Notes under the pieces: generated by a model
What the model was told of the DNA's origin: nothing
Database searches by the model: none
What the model saw: only the letters and a program-made list of their open reading frames with translations
Part shown: positions 37,189 through 51,089 of the stretch, one piece after another
Numbering within the stretch: the first letter of the stretch is position 1
Layout of the letters: the number at the start of each line of letters is the position of its first letter
Origin: Auanema rhodensis
Taxonomy: Eukaryota; Nematoda; Chromadorea; Rhabditida; Rhabditidae
DNA length: 64,000 nt
Reading direction: 5' to 3'
Assembly: GCA_964057225.1 (NCBI GenBank)
Contig: OZ059900.1
Location: 1,188,501 to 1,252,500, forward strand
Made by a program: the position numbers and the translations under genes

Positions 37189-39273
37189 TCAAATAGCATT
37201 ACTACACTAAGTATGGTCGTTTTTATGCCTTTAACACCATATACTCACCGATTTTTGGTACAAAATCTGTAATACTTGTAAATTTTGATCATATTCGTTA
37301 AGATTCGAGAATCAAACACATAATACACGAAATAAGTCTATTTTTACAAGTTTGCACTGATATTTATTCATTTTGATCAAAAAAGATCGAAAATAGAAAG
37401 AATTTTTGAAATTTCCGAGTTTTGAGTCCAATTGGGCTAAATCGCTCATATATATGATCAGAAGCATAGTTTTATTGTCTATGACAACAAAAATCATCAA
37501 TTAAACGCTAGTGATGTTTAAATACTGATTTTCGCTCAAATAGCATTACTACACTAAGTATGGTCGTTTTTATGCCTTTAACACCATATACTCACCGATT
37601 TTTGGTACAAAATCTGTAATACTCGTAAATTTTGATCATATTCGTTAAGATTTGAGAATCAAACATACAATACACAAAATCAGTCTATTTTTATGAGCTT
37701 GCACTGATATATATTCATTTTGATCAAAAAAGGTCGAAAATAGAAAGATTTTTTGAATTTTCCGAGTTTTGAGTCCAATTGGGCTAAATCGCTCATATAT
37801 ATGATCAAAAGCATAGTTTTACTGTCTATGATAACAAAAGTCTTCAAATATACACTAATAATGTGTAAATCACTGAATTTCACTCAAATAGCTTTACTAC
37901 ACTAAGTATGGTCGTTTTTATGCCTTTAACACCATATACTCACCGATTTTTGGTACAAAATCTGTAATACTCGTAAATTTTGATCATATTCGTTAAGATT
38001 TGAGAATCAAACACATAATACACGAAATAAGTCTAGTTTTATGAGTTTGCACTGATATTTATTCATTTTGATCAAAAAAGGTCGAAAATAGAAAGATTTT
38101 TTGAAATTTCCGAGTTTTGAGTCTAATTTGGCTAAATCGCTCATATATATGATCAGAAGCAGAGATGTATTGTCTATGACAACAAAAATCATCAATTAAA
38201 CTCTAGTGATGTTTAAATACTGATTTTCGCTCAAATAGCATTACTACACTAAGTATGGTCGTTTTTATGCCTTTAACACCATATACTCACCGATTTTTGG
38301 TACAAAATCTGTAATACTTGTAAATTTTGATCATATTCGTTAAGATTCGAGAATCAAACACATAATACACGAAATAAGTCTATTTTTACAAGTTTGCACT
38401 GATATTTATTCATTTTGATCAAAAAAGATCGAAAATAGAAAGAATTTTTGAAATTTCCGAGTTTTGAGTCCAATTGGGCTAAATCGCTCATATATATGAT
38501 CAGAAGCATAGTTTTATTGTCTATGACAACAAAAATCATCAATTAAACGCTAGTGATGTTTAAATACTGATTTTCGCTCAAATAGCATTACTACACTAAG
38601 TATGGTCGTTTTTATGCCTTTAACACCATATACTCACCGATTTTTGGTACAAAATCTGTAATACTCGTAAATTTTGATCATATTCGTTAAGATTTGAGAA
38701 TCAAACATACAATACACAAAATCAGTCTATTTTTATGAGCTTGCACTGATATATATTCATTTTGATCAAAAAAGGTCGAAAATAGAAAGATTTTTTGAAT
38801 TTTCCGAGTTTTGAGTCCAATTGGGCTAAATCGCTCATATATATGATCAAAAGCATAGTTTTACTGTCTATGATAACAAAAGTCTTCAAATATACACTAA
38901 TAATGTGTAAATCACTGAATTTCACTCAAATAGCTTTACTACACTAAGTATGGTCGTTTTTATGCCTTTAACACCATATACTCACCGATTTTTGGTACAA
39001 AATCTGTAATACTCGTAAATTTTGATCATATTCGTTAAGATTTGAGAATCAAACACATAATACACGAAATAAGTCTAGTTTTATGAGTTTGCACTGATAT
39101 TTATTCATTTTGATCAAAAAAGGTCGAAAATAGAAAGATTTTTTGAAATTTCCGAGTTTTGAGTCTAATTTGGCTAAATCGCTCATATATATGATCAGAA
39201 GCAGAGATGTATTGTCTATGACAACAAAAGTCATTGATTGAACACTAATGATGTTTAAATCACTGAATTTCGC
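37189..39273. repeat. 3-monomer HOR, two copies of 1,042 bp
   Basis: Units 108-110 and 111-113. The order is: ACAAG/AAAGATCG with CCAATTGGGC and GATCAGAAGC; CAAAATCAG with AAAGATTTTTTG; and GTCTAGTTTTATG with AGCAGAGATG. The GTCTAGTTTT marker (near 38031 and 39073) is found only in these two units. They differ at the end of the third unit: unit 110 ends AAAATCATCAATTAAACTC, while unit 113 ends CATTGATTGAACAC and leads to an ACTAAGGATGG start. Confidence 0.8.
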
Positions 39274-41707
39274 TCAAATAGCATTACTACACTAAGGATG
39301 GTCGTTTTTATGCCTTTAACACCATATACTCACCGATTTTTGGTACAAAATCTGTAATACTTGTAAATTTCGATCATATTCGTTAAGATTTGAGAATCAA
39401 ACACACAATACACAAAATAAGTTTATTTTGACGAGTTTGCACTGATATTTATTCATTTTGATCAAAAAAGGTCGAAAATAGAAAGAATTTTTGAAATTTC
39501 CGAGTTTTGAGTCTAATTTGGCTAAATCGCTCATATATATGATCAGAAGCATAGTTTTATTGTCTATGACAACAAAAGTCATTGATTGAACACTAATGAT
39601 GTTTAAATCACTGAATTTCGCTCAAATAGCATTACTACACTAAGGATGGTCGTTTTTATGCCTTTAACACCATATACTCACCGATTTTTGGTACAAAATC
39701 TGTAATACTTGTAAATTTCGATCATATTCGTTAAGATTTGAGAATCAAACACACAATACACGAAATGAGTTTATTTTCACGAGTTTGCACTGATATTTAT
39801 TCATTTTGATCAAAAAAGGTCGAAAATAGAAAGAATTTTTGAATTTTCCGAGTTTTGAGTCCAATTGGGCTAAATCGCTCATATATATGATCAAAAGCAT
39901 AGTTTTACTGTCTATGATAACAAAAGTCTTCAAATATACACTAGTAATGATTAAATCACTGAATTTCACTCAAATAGCATTACTACACTAAGTATGGTCG
40001 TTTTTATGCCTTTAACACCATATACTCACCGATTTTTGGTACAAAATCTGTGATACTCGTAAATTTTGATCATATTCGGTGAGATTCGAGAATCAAACAC
40101 ACAATACACGAAATAAGTTTATTTTTACGAGTTTGCACTGATATTTATTCATTTTGATCAAAAAAGGTCGAAAATAGAAAGAATTTTTGAAATTTCCGAG
40201 TTTTGAGTCTAATTTGGCTAATTCGCTCATATATATGATCAAAAGCATAGTTTTATTGTCTATGACAACAAAAGTCATCAATTAAACGCTAGTGATGTTT
40301 AAATACTGAATTTCGCTCAAATAGCATTACTACACTAAGTATGGTCGTTTTTATGCCTTTAACACCATATACTCACCGATTTTTGGTACAAAATCTGTAA
40401 TACTCGTAAATTTTGATCATATTCGTTAAGATTTGAGAATCAAACATACAATACACAAAATCAGTCTATTTTTATGAGCTTGCACTGATATATATTCATT
40501 TTGATCAAAAAAGGTCGAAAATAGAAAGAATTTTTGAAATTTACGAGTTTTGAGTCTAATTTGGCTAAATCGCTCATATATATGATCAGAAGCATAGTTT
40601 TATTGTCTATGACAACAAAAGTCATTAATTAAACACTAATGATGTTTAAATCACTAAATTTCGCTCAAATAGCATTACTACACTAAGTATGGTCGTTTTT
40701 ATGCCTTTAACACCATATACTCACCGATTTTTGGTACAAAATCTGTAATACTTGTAAATTTTGATCATATTCGTTAAGATTCGAGAATCAAACACATAAT
40801 ACACGAAATAAGTCTATTTTTATGAGTTTGCACTGATATTTATTCATTTTGATCAAAAAAGGTCGAAAATAGAAAGAATTTTTGAATTTTCCGAGTTTTG
40901 AGTCCAATTGGGCTAAATCGCTCATATATATGATCAAAAGCATAGTTTTACTGTCTATGATAACAAAAGTCTTCAAATAGACACTAATAATGTGTAAATC
41001 ACTGAATTTCACTCAAATAGCTTTACTACACTAAGTATGGTCGTTTTTATGCCTTTAACACCATATACTCACCGATTTTTGGTACAAAATCTGTAATACT
41101 CGTAAATTTTGATCATATTTGTTAAGATTTGAGAATCAAACATACAATACACAAAATCAGTCTATTTTTATGAGCTTGCACTGATATATATTCATTTTGA
41201 TCAAAAAAGGTCGAAAATAGAAAGAAGTTTTGAAATTTCCGAGTTTTGAGTCTAATTTGGCTAAATCGCTCATATATATGATCAGAAGCATAGTTTTATT
41301 GTCTATGACAACAAAAATCATCAATTAAACGCTAGTGATGTTTAAATACTGATTTTCGCTCAAATAGCATTACTACACTAAGTATGGTCGTTTTTATGCC
41401 TTTAACACCATATACTCACCGATTTTTGGTACAAAATCTGTGATACTCGTAAATTTTGATCATATTCGGTGAGATTCGAGAATCAAACACACAATACACG
41501 AAATAAGTTTATTTTGACGAGTTTGCACTGATATTTATTCATTTTGATCAAAAAAGGTCGAAAATAGAAAGATTTTTTGAAATTTCCGAGTTTTGAGTCT
41601 AATTTGGCTAAATCGCTCATATATATGATCAGAAGCAGAGATGTATTGTCTATGACAACAAAAGTCATTGATTGAACACTAATGATGTTTAAATCACTGA
41701 ATTTCGC
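39274..41707. repeat. Units 114-120, start of the right arm and first 6-mer
   Basis: Units 114-118 are the partners of units 42-46 at 25,028 bp to the left. Units 115-120 (39622-41707) form a six-monomer group repeated as units 121-126 at a period of 2,086 bp. Shared markers are TTTCACGAG with GATTAAATCACTG (115/121), GGCTAATTCGC (116/122) and AAATAGACAC (118/124). The sixth unit differs: 120 is the AGCAGAGATG type, 126 the ACAAG type. Unit 119 has a private CATATTTGTTAAG. Confidence 0.8.
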
Positions 41708-43445
41708 TCAAATAGCATTACTACACTAAGGATGGTCGTTTTTATGCCTTTAACACCATATACTCACCGATTTTTGGTACAAAATCTGTAATACTTGTAA
41801 ATTTCGATCATATTCGTTAAGATTTGAGAATCAAACACACAATACACGAAATGAGTTTATTTTCACGAGTTTGCACTGATATTTATTCATTTTGATCAAA
41901 AAAGGTCGAAAATAGAAAGAATTTTTGAATTTTCCGAGTTTTGAGTCCAATTGGGCTAAATCGCTCATATATATGATCAAAAGCATAGTTTTACTGTCTA
42001 TGATAACAAAATTCTTCAAATATACACTAGTAATGATTAAATCACTGAATTTCACTCAAATAGCATTACTACACTAAGTATGGTCGTTTTTATGCCTTTA
42101 ACACCATATACTCACCGATTTTTGGTACAAAATCTGTGATACTCGTAAATTTTGATCATATTCGGTGAGATTCGAGAATCAAACACACAATACACGAAAT
42201 AAGTTTATTTTTACGAGTTTGCACTGATATTTATTCATTTTGATCAAAAAAGGTCGAAAATAGAAAGAATTTTTGAAATTTCCGAGTTTTGAGTCTAATT
42301 TGGCTAATTCGCTCATATATATGATCAAAAGCATAGTTTTATTGTCTATGACAACAAAAGTCATCAATTAAACGCTAGTGATGTTTAAATACTGAATTTC
42401 GCTCAAATAGCATTACTACACTAAGTATGGTCGTTTTTATGCCTTTAACACCATATACTCACCGATTTTTGGTACAAAATCTGTAATACTCGTAAATTTT
42501 GATCATATTCGTTAAGATTTGAGAATCAAACATACAATACACAAAATCAGTCTATTTTTATGAGCTTGCACTGATATATATTCATTTTGATCAAAAAAGG
42601 TCGAAAATAGAAAGAATTTTTGAAATTTACGAGTTTTGAGTCTAATTTGGCTAAATCGCTCATATATATGATCAGAAGCATAGTTTTATTGTCTATGACA
42701 ACAAAAGTCATTAATTAAACACTAATGATGTTTAAATCACTAAATTTCGCTCAAATAGCATTACTACACTAAGTATGGTCGTTTTTATGCCTTTAACACC
42801 ATATACTCACCGATTTTTGGTACAAAATCTGTAATACTTGTAAATTTTGATCATATTCGTTAAGATTCGAGAATCAAACACATAATACACGAAATAAGTC
42901 TATTTTTATGAGTTTGCACTGATATTTATTCATTTTGATCAAAAAAGGTCGAAAATAGAAAGAATTTTTGAATTTTCCGAGTTTTGAGTCCAATTGGGCT
43001 AAATCGCTCATATATATGATCAAAAGCATAGTTTTACTGTCTATGATAACAAAAGTCTTCAAATAGACACTAATAATGTGTAAATCACTGAATTTCACTC
43101 AAATAGCTTTACTACACTAAGTATGGTCGTTTTTATGCCTTTAACACCATATACTCACCGATTTTTGGTACAAAATCTGTAATACTCGTAAATTTTGATC
43201 ATATTCGTTAAGATTTGAGAATCAAACATACAATACACAAAATCAGTCTATTTTTATGAGCTTGCACTGATATATATTCATTTTGATCAAAAAAGGTCGA
43301 AAATAGAAAGAAGTTTTGAAATTTCCGAGTTTTGAGTCTAATTTGGCTAAATCGCTCATATATATGATCAGAAGCATAGTTTTATTGTCTATGACAACAA
43401 AAATCATCAATTAAACGCTAGTGATGTTTAAATACTGATTTTCGC
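41708..43445. repeat. Second 6-mer group, units 121-125
   Basis: This is a repeat of units 115-119, 2,086 bp downstream. Unit 121 has a private AAAATTCTTC near 42009 where the partner has AAAAGTCTTC. The insertion of this extra group explains why the offset to the left arm grows from 25,028 bp (72 monomers) before it to 27,113 bp (78 monomers) after it. Confidence 0.8.
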
Positions 43446-46400
43446 TCAAATAGCATTACTACACTAAGTATGGTCGTTTTTATGCCTTTAACACCATATA
43501 CTCACCGATTTTTGGTACAAAATCTGTAATACTTGTAAATTTTGATCATATTCGTTAAGATTCGAGAATCAAACACATAATACACGAAATATGTCTATTT
43601 TTACAAGTTTGCACTGATATTTATTCATTTTGATCAAAAAAGATCGAAAATAGAAAGAATTTTTGAAATTTCCGAGTTTTGAGTCCAATTTGGCTAAATC
43701 GCTCATATATATGATCAAAAGCATAGTTTTATTGTCTATAACAACAAAAGTCATCAATTAAACGCTAGTGATGTTTTAATACTGAATTTCGCTCAAATAG
43801 CATTACTACACTAAGTATGGTCGTTTTTATGCCTTTAACACCATATACTCACCGATTTTTGGTACAAAATCTGTGATACTCGTAAATTTTGATCATATTC
43901 GGTGAGATTCGAGAATCAAACACACAATACACGAAATAAGTTTATTTTGACGAGTTTGCACTGATATTTATTCATTTTGATCAAAAAAGGTCGAAAATAG
44001 AAAGATTTTTTGAAATTTCCGAGTTTTGAGTCTAATTTGGCTAAATCGCTCATATATATGATCAGAAGCAGAGATGTATTGTCTATGACAACAAAAGTCA
44101 TTGATTGAACACTAATGATGTTTAAATCACTGAATTTCGCTCAAATAGCATTACTACACTAAGGATGGTCGTTTTTATGCCTTTAACACCATATACTCAC
44201 CGATTTTTGGTACAAAATCTGTAATACTTGTAAATTTCGATCATATTCGTTAAGATTTGAGAATCAAACACATAATACACGAAATAAGTCTTTTTTTACA
44301 AGTTTGCACTGATATTTATTCATTTTGATCAAAAAAGGTCGAAAATAGAAAGAATTTTTGAAATTTACGAGTTTTGAGTCTAATTTGGCTAAATCGCTCA
44401 TATATATGATCAGAAGCATAGTTTTATTGTCTATGACAACAAAAGTCATTAATTAAACACTAATGATGTTTAAATACTGATTTTCGCTCAAATAGCATTA
44501 CTACACTAAGTATGGTCGTTTTTATACCTTCAACACCATATACTCACCGATTTTTGGTACAAAATCTGTGATACTCGTAAATTTCGATCATATTCGTTAA
44601 GATTTGAGAATCAAACACACAATACACGAAATGAGTTTATTTTCACGAGTTTGCACTGATATTTATTCATTTTGATCAAAAAAGGTCGAAAATAGAAAGA
44701 ATTTTTGAATTTTCCGAGTTTTGAGTCCAATTGGGCTAAATCGCTCATATATATGATCAAAAGCATAGTTTTACTGTCTATGATAACAAAAGTCTTCAAA
44801 TATACACTAGTAATGATTAAATCACTGAATTTCACTCAAATAGCATTACTATACTAAGTATGGTCGTTTTTATGCCTTTAACACCATATACTCACCGATT
44901 TTTGGTACAAAATCTGTAATACTTGTAAATTTCGATCATATTCGTTAAGATTTGAGAATCAAACACATAATACACGAAATAAGTCTATTTTTACAAGTTT
45001 GCACTGATATTTATTCATTTTGATCAAAAAAGGTCGAAAATAGAAAGAATTTTTGAAATTTCCGAGTTTTGAGTCCAATTTGGCTAAATCGCTCATATAT
45101 ATGATCAAAAGCATAGTTTTACTGTCTATGATAACAAAAGTCTTCAAATATACACTAGTAATGATTAAATCACTGATTTTCGCTCAAATAGCATTACTAC
45201 ACTAAGTATGGTCGTTTTTATGCCTTTAACACCATATACTCACCGATTTTTGGTACAAAATCTGTAATACTCGTAAATTTTGATCATATTCGTTAAGATT
45301 TGAGAATCAAACATACAATACACAAAATCAGTCTATTTTTATGAGCTTGCACTGATATATATTCATTTTGATCAAAAAAGGTCGAAAATAGAAAGATTTT
45401 TTGAATTTTCCGAGTTTTGAGTCCAATTGGGCTAAATCGCTCATATATATGATCAAAAGCATAGTTTTACTGTCTATGATAACAAAAGTCTTCAAATATA
45501 CACTAATAATGTGTAAATCACTGAATTTCACTCAAATAGCTTTACTACACTAAGTATGGTCGTTTTTATGCCTTTAACACCATATACTCACCGATTTTTG
45601 GTACAAAATCTGTAATACTCGTAAATTTTGATCATATTCGTTAAGATTTGAGAATCAAACATACACTACACGAAATCAGTCTATTTTTATGAGCTTGCAC
45701 TGATATATATTCATTTTGATCAAAAAAGGTCGAAAATAGAAAGAATTTTTGAAATTTACGAGTTTTGAGTCTAATTTGGCTAAATCGCTCATATATATGA
45801 TCAGAAGCATAGTTTTATTGTCTATGACAACAAAAATCATCAATTAAACGCTAGTGATGTTTAAATACTGATTTTCGCTCAAATAGCATTACTACACTAA
45901 GTATGGTCGTTTTTATGCCTTTAACACCATATACTCACCGATTTTTGGTACAAAATCTGTAATACTTGTAAATTTTGATCATATTCGTTAAGATTCGAGA
46001 ATCAAACACATAATACACGAAAGAAGTCTATTTTTATGAGTTTGCACTGATATTTATTCATTTTGATCAAAAAAGGTCGAAAATAGAAAGAAGTTTTGAA
46101 ATTTCCGAGGTTTGAGTCTAATTTGGCTAAATCGCTCATATATATGATCAGAAGCATAGTTTTATTGTCTATGACAACAAAAATCATCAATTAAACGCTA
46201 GTGATGTTTAAATACTGATTTTCGCTCAAATAGCATTACTACACTAAGTATGGTCGTTTTTATGCCTTTAACACCATATACTCACCGATTTTTGGTACAA
46301 AATCTGTAATACTCGTAAATTTTGATCATATTCGTTAAGATTTGAGAATCAAACATACAATACACAAAATCAGTCTATTTTTATGAGCTTGCACTGATAT

Positions 46401-49400
46401 ATATTCATTTTGATCAAAAAAGGTCGAAAATAGAAAGATTTTTTGAATTTTCCGAGTTTTGAGTCTAATTTGGCTAAATCGCTCATATATATGATCAGAA
46501 GCATAGTTTTATTGTCTATGACAACAAAAATCATCAATTAAACGCTAGTGATGTTTAAATACTGATTTTCGCTCAAATAGCATTACTACACTAAGTATGG
46601 TCGTTTTTATGCCTTTAACACCATATACTCACCGATTTTTGGTACAAAATCTGTAATACTTGTAAATTTTGATCATATTCGTTAAGATTCGAGAATCAAA
46701 CACATAATACACGAAATAAGTCTATTTTTACAAGTTTGCACTGATATTTATTCATTTTGATCAAAAAAGATCGAAAATAGAAAGAATTTTTGAAATTTCC
46801 GAGTTTTGAGTCCAATTTGGCTAAATCGCTCATATATATGATCAAAAGCATAGTTTTATTGTCTATAACAACAAAAGTCATCAATTAAACGCTAGTGATG
46901 TTTTAATACTGAATTTCGCTCAAATAGCATTACTACACTAAGTATGGTCGTTTTTATGCCTTTAACACCATATACTCACCGATTTTTGGTACAAAATCTG
47001 TGATACTCGTAAATTTCGATCATATTCGTTAAGATTTGAGAATCAAACACACAATACACGAAATGAGTTTATTTTCACGAGTTTGCACTGATATTTATTC
47101 ATTTTGATCAAAAAAGGTCGAAAATAGAAAGAATTTTTGAATTTTCCGAGTTTTGAGTCCAATTGGGCTAAATCGCTCATATATATGATCAAAAGCATAG
47201 TTTTACTGTCTATGATAACAAAAGTCTTCAAATATACACTAGTAATGATTAAATCACTGAATTTCACTCAAATAGCATTACTATACTAAGTATGGTCGTT
47301 TTTATGCCTTTAACACCATATACTCACCGATTTTTGGTACAAAATCTGTAATACTTGTAAATTTCGATCATATTCGTTAAGATTTGAGAATCAAACACAT
47401 AATACACGAAATAAGTCTATTTTTACAAGTTTGCACTGATATTTATTCATTTTGATCAAAAAAGGTCGAAAATAGAAAGAATTTTTGAAATTTCCGAGTT
47501 TTGAGTCCAATTTGGCTAAATCGCTCATATATATGATCAAAAGCATAGTTCTATTGTCTATAACAACAAAAGTCTTCAATTAAACGCTAGTGATGTTTTA
47601 ATACTGAATTTCGCTCAAATAGCATTACTACACTAAGTATGGTCGTTTTTATGCCTTTAACACCATATACTCACCGATTTTTGGTACAAAATCTGTAATA
47701 CTCGTAAATTTTGATCATATTCGTTAAGATTTGAGAATCAAACATACAATACACGAAATCAGTCTATTTTTATGAGCTTGCACTGATATATATTCATTTT
47801 GATCAAAAAAGGTCGAAAATAGAAAGAATTTTTGAAATTTACGAGTTTTGAGTCTAATTTGGCTAAATCGCTCATATATATGATCAGAAGCATAGTTTTA
47901 TTGTCTATGACAACAAAAGTCATTAATTAAACACTAATAATGTTTAAATCACTAAATTTCGCTCAAATAGCATTACTACACTAAGTATGGTCGTTTTTAT
48001 GCCTTTAACACCATATACTCACCGATTTTTGGTACAAAATCTGTAATACTTGTAAATTTTGATCATATTCGTTAAGATTCGAGAATCAAACACATAATAC
48101 ACGAAAGAAGTCTATTTTTATGAGTTTGCACTGATATTTATTCATTTTGATCAAAAAAGGTCGAAAATAGAAAGAATTTTTGAAATTTCCGAGTTTTGAG
48201 TCTAATTTGGCTAAATCGCTCATATATATGATCAGAAGCATAGTTTTATTGTCTATGACAACAAAAGTCATTAATTGAACACTAATGATGTTTAAATCAC
48301 TGAATTTCACTCAAATAGCATTACTACACTAAGTATGGTCGTTTTTATGCCTTTAACACCATATACTCACCGATTTTTGGTACAAAATCTGTGATACTCG
48401 TAAATTTCGATCATATTCGTTAAGATTTGAGAATCAAACACACAATACACGAAATGAGTTTATTTTCACGAGTTTGCACTGATATTTATTAATTTTGATC
48501 AAAAAAGGTCGAAAATAGAAAGAATTTTTGAATTTTCCGAGTTTTGAGTCCAATTGGGCTAAATCGCTCATATATATGATCAAAAGCATAGTTTTACTGT
48601 CTATGATAACAAAAGTCTTCAAATATACACTAGTAATGATTAAATCACTGAATTTCACTCAAATAGCATTACTATACTAAGTATGGTCGTTTTTATGCCT
48701 TTAACACCATATACTCACCGATTTTTGGTACAAAATCTGTAATACTTGTAAATTTCGATCATATTCGTTAAGATTTGAGAATCAAACACATAATACACGA
48801 AATAAGTCTATTTTTACAAGTTTGCACTGATATTTATTCATTTTGATCAAAAAAGGTCGAAAATAGAAAGAATTTTTGAAATTTCCGAGTTTTGAGTCCA
48901 ATTTGGCTAAATCGCTCATATATATGATCAAAAGCATAGTTCTATTGTCTATAACAACAAAAGTCTTCAATTAAACGCTAGTGATGTTTTAATACTGAAT
49001 TTCGCTCAAATAGCATTACTACACTAAGTATGGTCGTTTTTATGCCTTTAACACCATATACTCACCGATTTTTGGTACAAAATCTGTAATACTCGTAAAT
49101 TTTGATCATATTCGTTAAGATTTGAGAATCAAACATACAATACACGAAATCAGTCTATTTTTATGAGCTTGCACTGATATATATTCATTTTGATCAAAAA
49201 AGGTCGAAAATAGAAAGAATTTTTGAAATTTACGAGTTTTGAGTCTAATTTGGCTAAATCGCTCATATATATGATCAGAAGCATAGTTTTATTGTCTATG
49301 ACAACAAAAGTCATTAATTAAACACTAATAATGTTTAAATCACTAAATTTCGCTCAAATAGCATTACTACACTAAGTATGGTCGTTTTTATGCCTTTAAC

Positions 49401-51089
49401 ACCATATACTCACCGATTTTTGGTACAAAATCTGTAATACTTGTAAATTTTGATCATATTCGTTAAGATTCGAGAATCAAACACATAATACACGAAAGAA
49501 GTCTATTTTTATGAGTTTGCACTGATATTTATTCATTTTGATCAAAAAAGGTCGAAAATAGAAAGAATTTTTGAAATTTCCGAGTTTTGAGTCTAATTTG
49601 GCTAAATCGCTCATATATATGATCAAAAGCATAGTTTTATTGTCTATAACAACAAAAGTCATCAATTAAACGCTAGTGATGTTTTAATACTGAATTTCGC
49701 TCAAATAGCATTACTACACTAAGTATGGTCGTTTTTATGCCTTTAACACCATATACTCACCGATTTTTGGTACAAAATCTGTGATACTCGTAAATTTCGA
49801 TCATATTCGGTGAGATTCGAGAATCAAACACACAATACACGAAATAAGTTTATTTTGACGAGTTTGCACTGATATTTATTCATTTTGATCAAAAAAGGTC
49901 GAAAATAGAAAGATTTTTTGAAATTTCCGAGTTTTGAGTCTAATTTGGCTAAATCGCTCATATATATGATCAGAAGCATAGTTTTGTTGTCTATGACAAC
50001 AAAAGTCATTAATTAAACACTAATGATGTTTAAATACTGATTTTCGCTCAAATAGCATTACTACACTAAGTATGGTCGTTTTTATACCTTCAACACCATA
50101 TACTCACCGATTTTTGGTACAAAATCTGTGATACTCGTAAATTTCGATCATATTCGTTAAGATTTGAGAATCAAACACACAATACACGAAATGAGTTTAT
50201 TTTCACGAGTTTGCACTGATATTTATTCATTTTGATCAAAAAAGGTCGAAAATAGAAAGAATTTTTGAAATTTACGAGTTTTGAGTCTAATTTGGCTAAA
50301 TCGCTCATATATATGATCAGAAGCATAGTTTTATTGTCTATGACAACAAAAATCATCAATTAAACGCTAGTGATGTTTAAATACTGATTTTCGCTCAAAT
50401 AGCATTACTACACTAAGTATGGTCGTTTTTATGCCTTTAACACCATATACTCACCGATTTTTGGTACAAAATCTGTAATACTTGTAAATTTTGATCATAT
50501 TCGTTAAGATTCGAGAATCAAACACATAATACACGAAATAAGTCTATTTTTATGAGTTTGCACTGATATTTATTCATTTTGATCAAAAAAGGTCGAAAAT
50601 AGAAAGAATTTTTGAATTTTCCGAGTTTTGAGTCCAATTGGGCTAAATCGCTCATATATATGATCAAAAGCATAGTTTTACTGTCTATGATAACAAAAGT
50701 CTTCAAATAGACACTAATAATGTGTAAATCACTGAATTTCACTCAAATAGCTTTACTACACTAAGTATGGTCGTTTTTATGCCTTTAACACCATATACTC
50801 ACCGATTTTTGGTACAAAATCTGTAATACTCGTAAATTTTGATCATATTCGTTAAGATTTGAGAATCAAACATACAATACACAAAATCAGTCTATTTTTA
50901 TGAGCTTGCACTGATATATATTCATTTTGATCAAAAAAGGTCGAAAATAGAAAGAAGTTTTGAAATTTCCGAGTTTTGAGTCTAATTTGGCTAAATCGCT
51001 CATATATATGATCAGAAGCATAGTTTTATTGTCTATGACAACAAAAATCATCAATTAAACGCTAGTGATGTTTAAATACTGATTTTCGC
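43446..51089. repeat. 22-monomer super-repeat, copy 1 (7,644 bp)
   Basis: Units 126-147. Units 124-127 match units 146-149 at 7,644 bp, and units 132-135 match units 155-158 at 7,991 bp (23 monomers). Relative to units 48-64 it lacks two monomers at a junction near 45160 (a hybrid end with GATTAAATCACTGATTTTCGC) and one at unit 134 (46226). Unit 136 is chimeric between the types of units 61 and 62. A 4-mer module (TTTCACGAG, ATAGTTCTATTG, ACGAAATCAG and GAAAGAAG units) occurs at 46920-48310 and again at 48311-49700. Unit 126 has a private GAAATATGTC. Confidence 0.75.
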
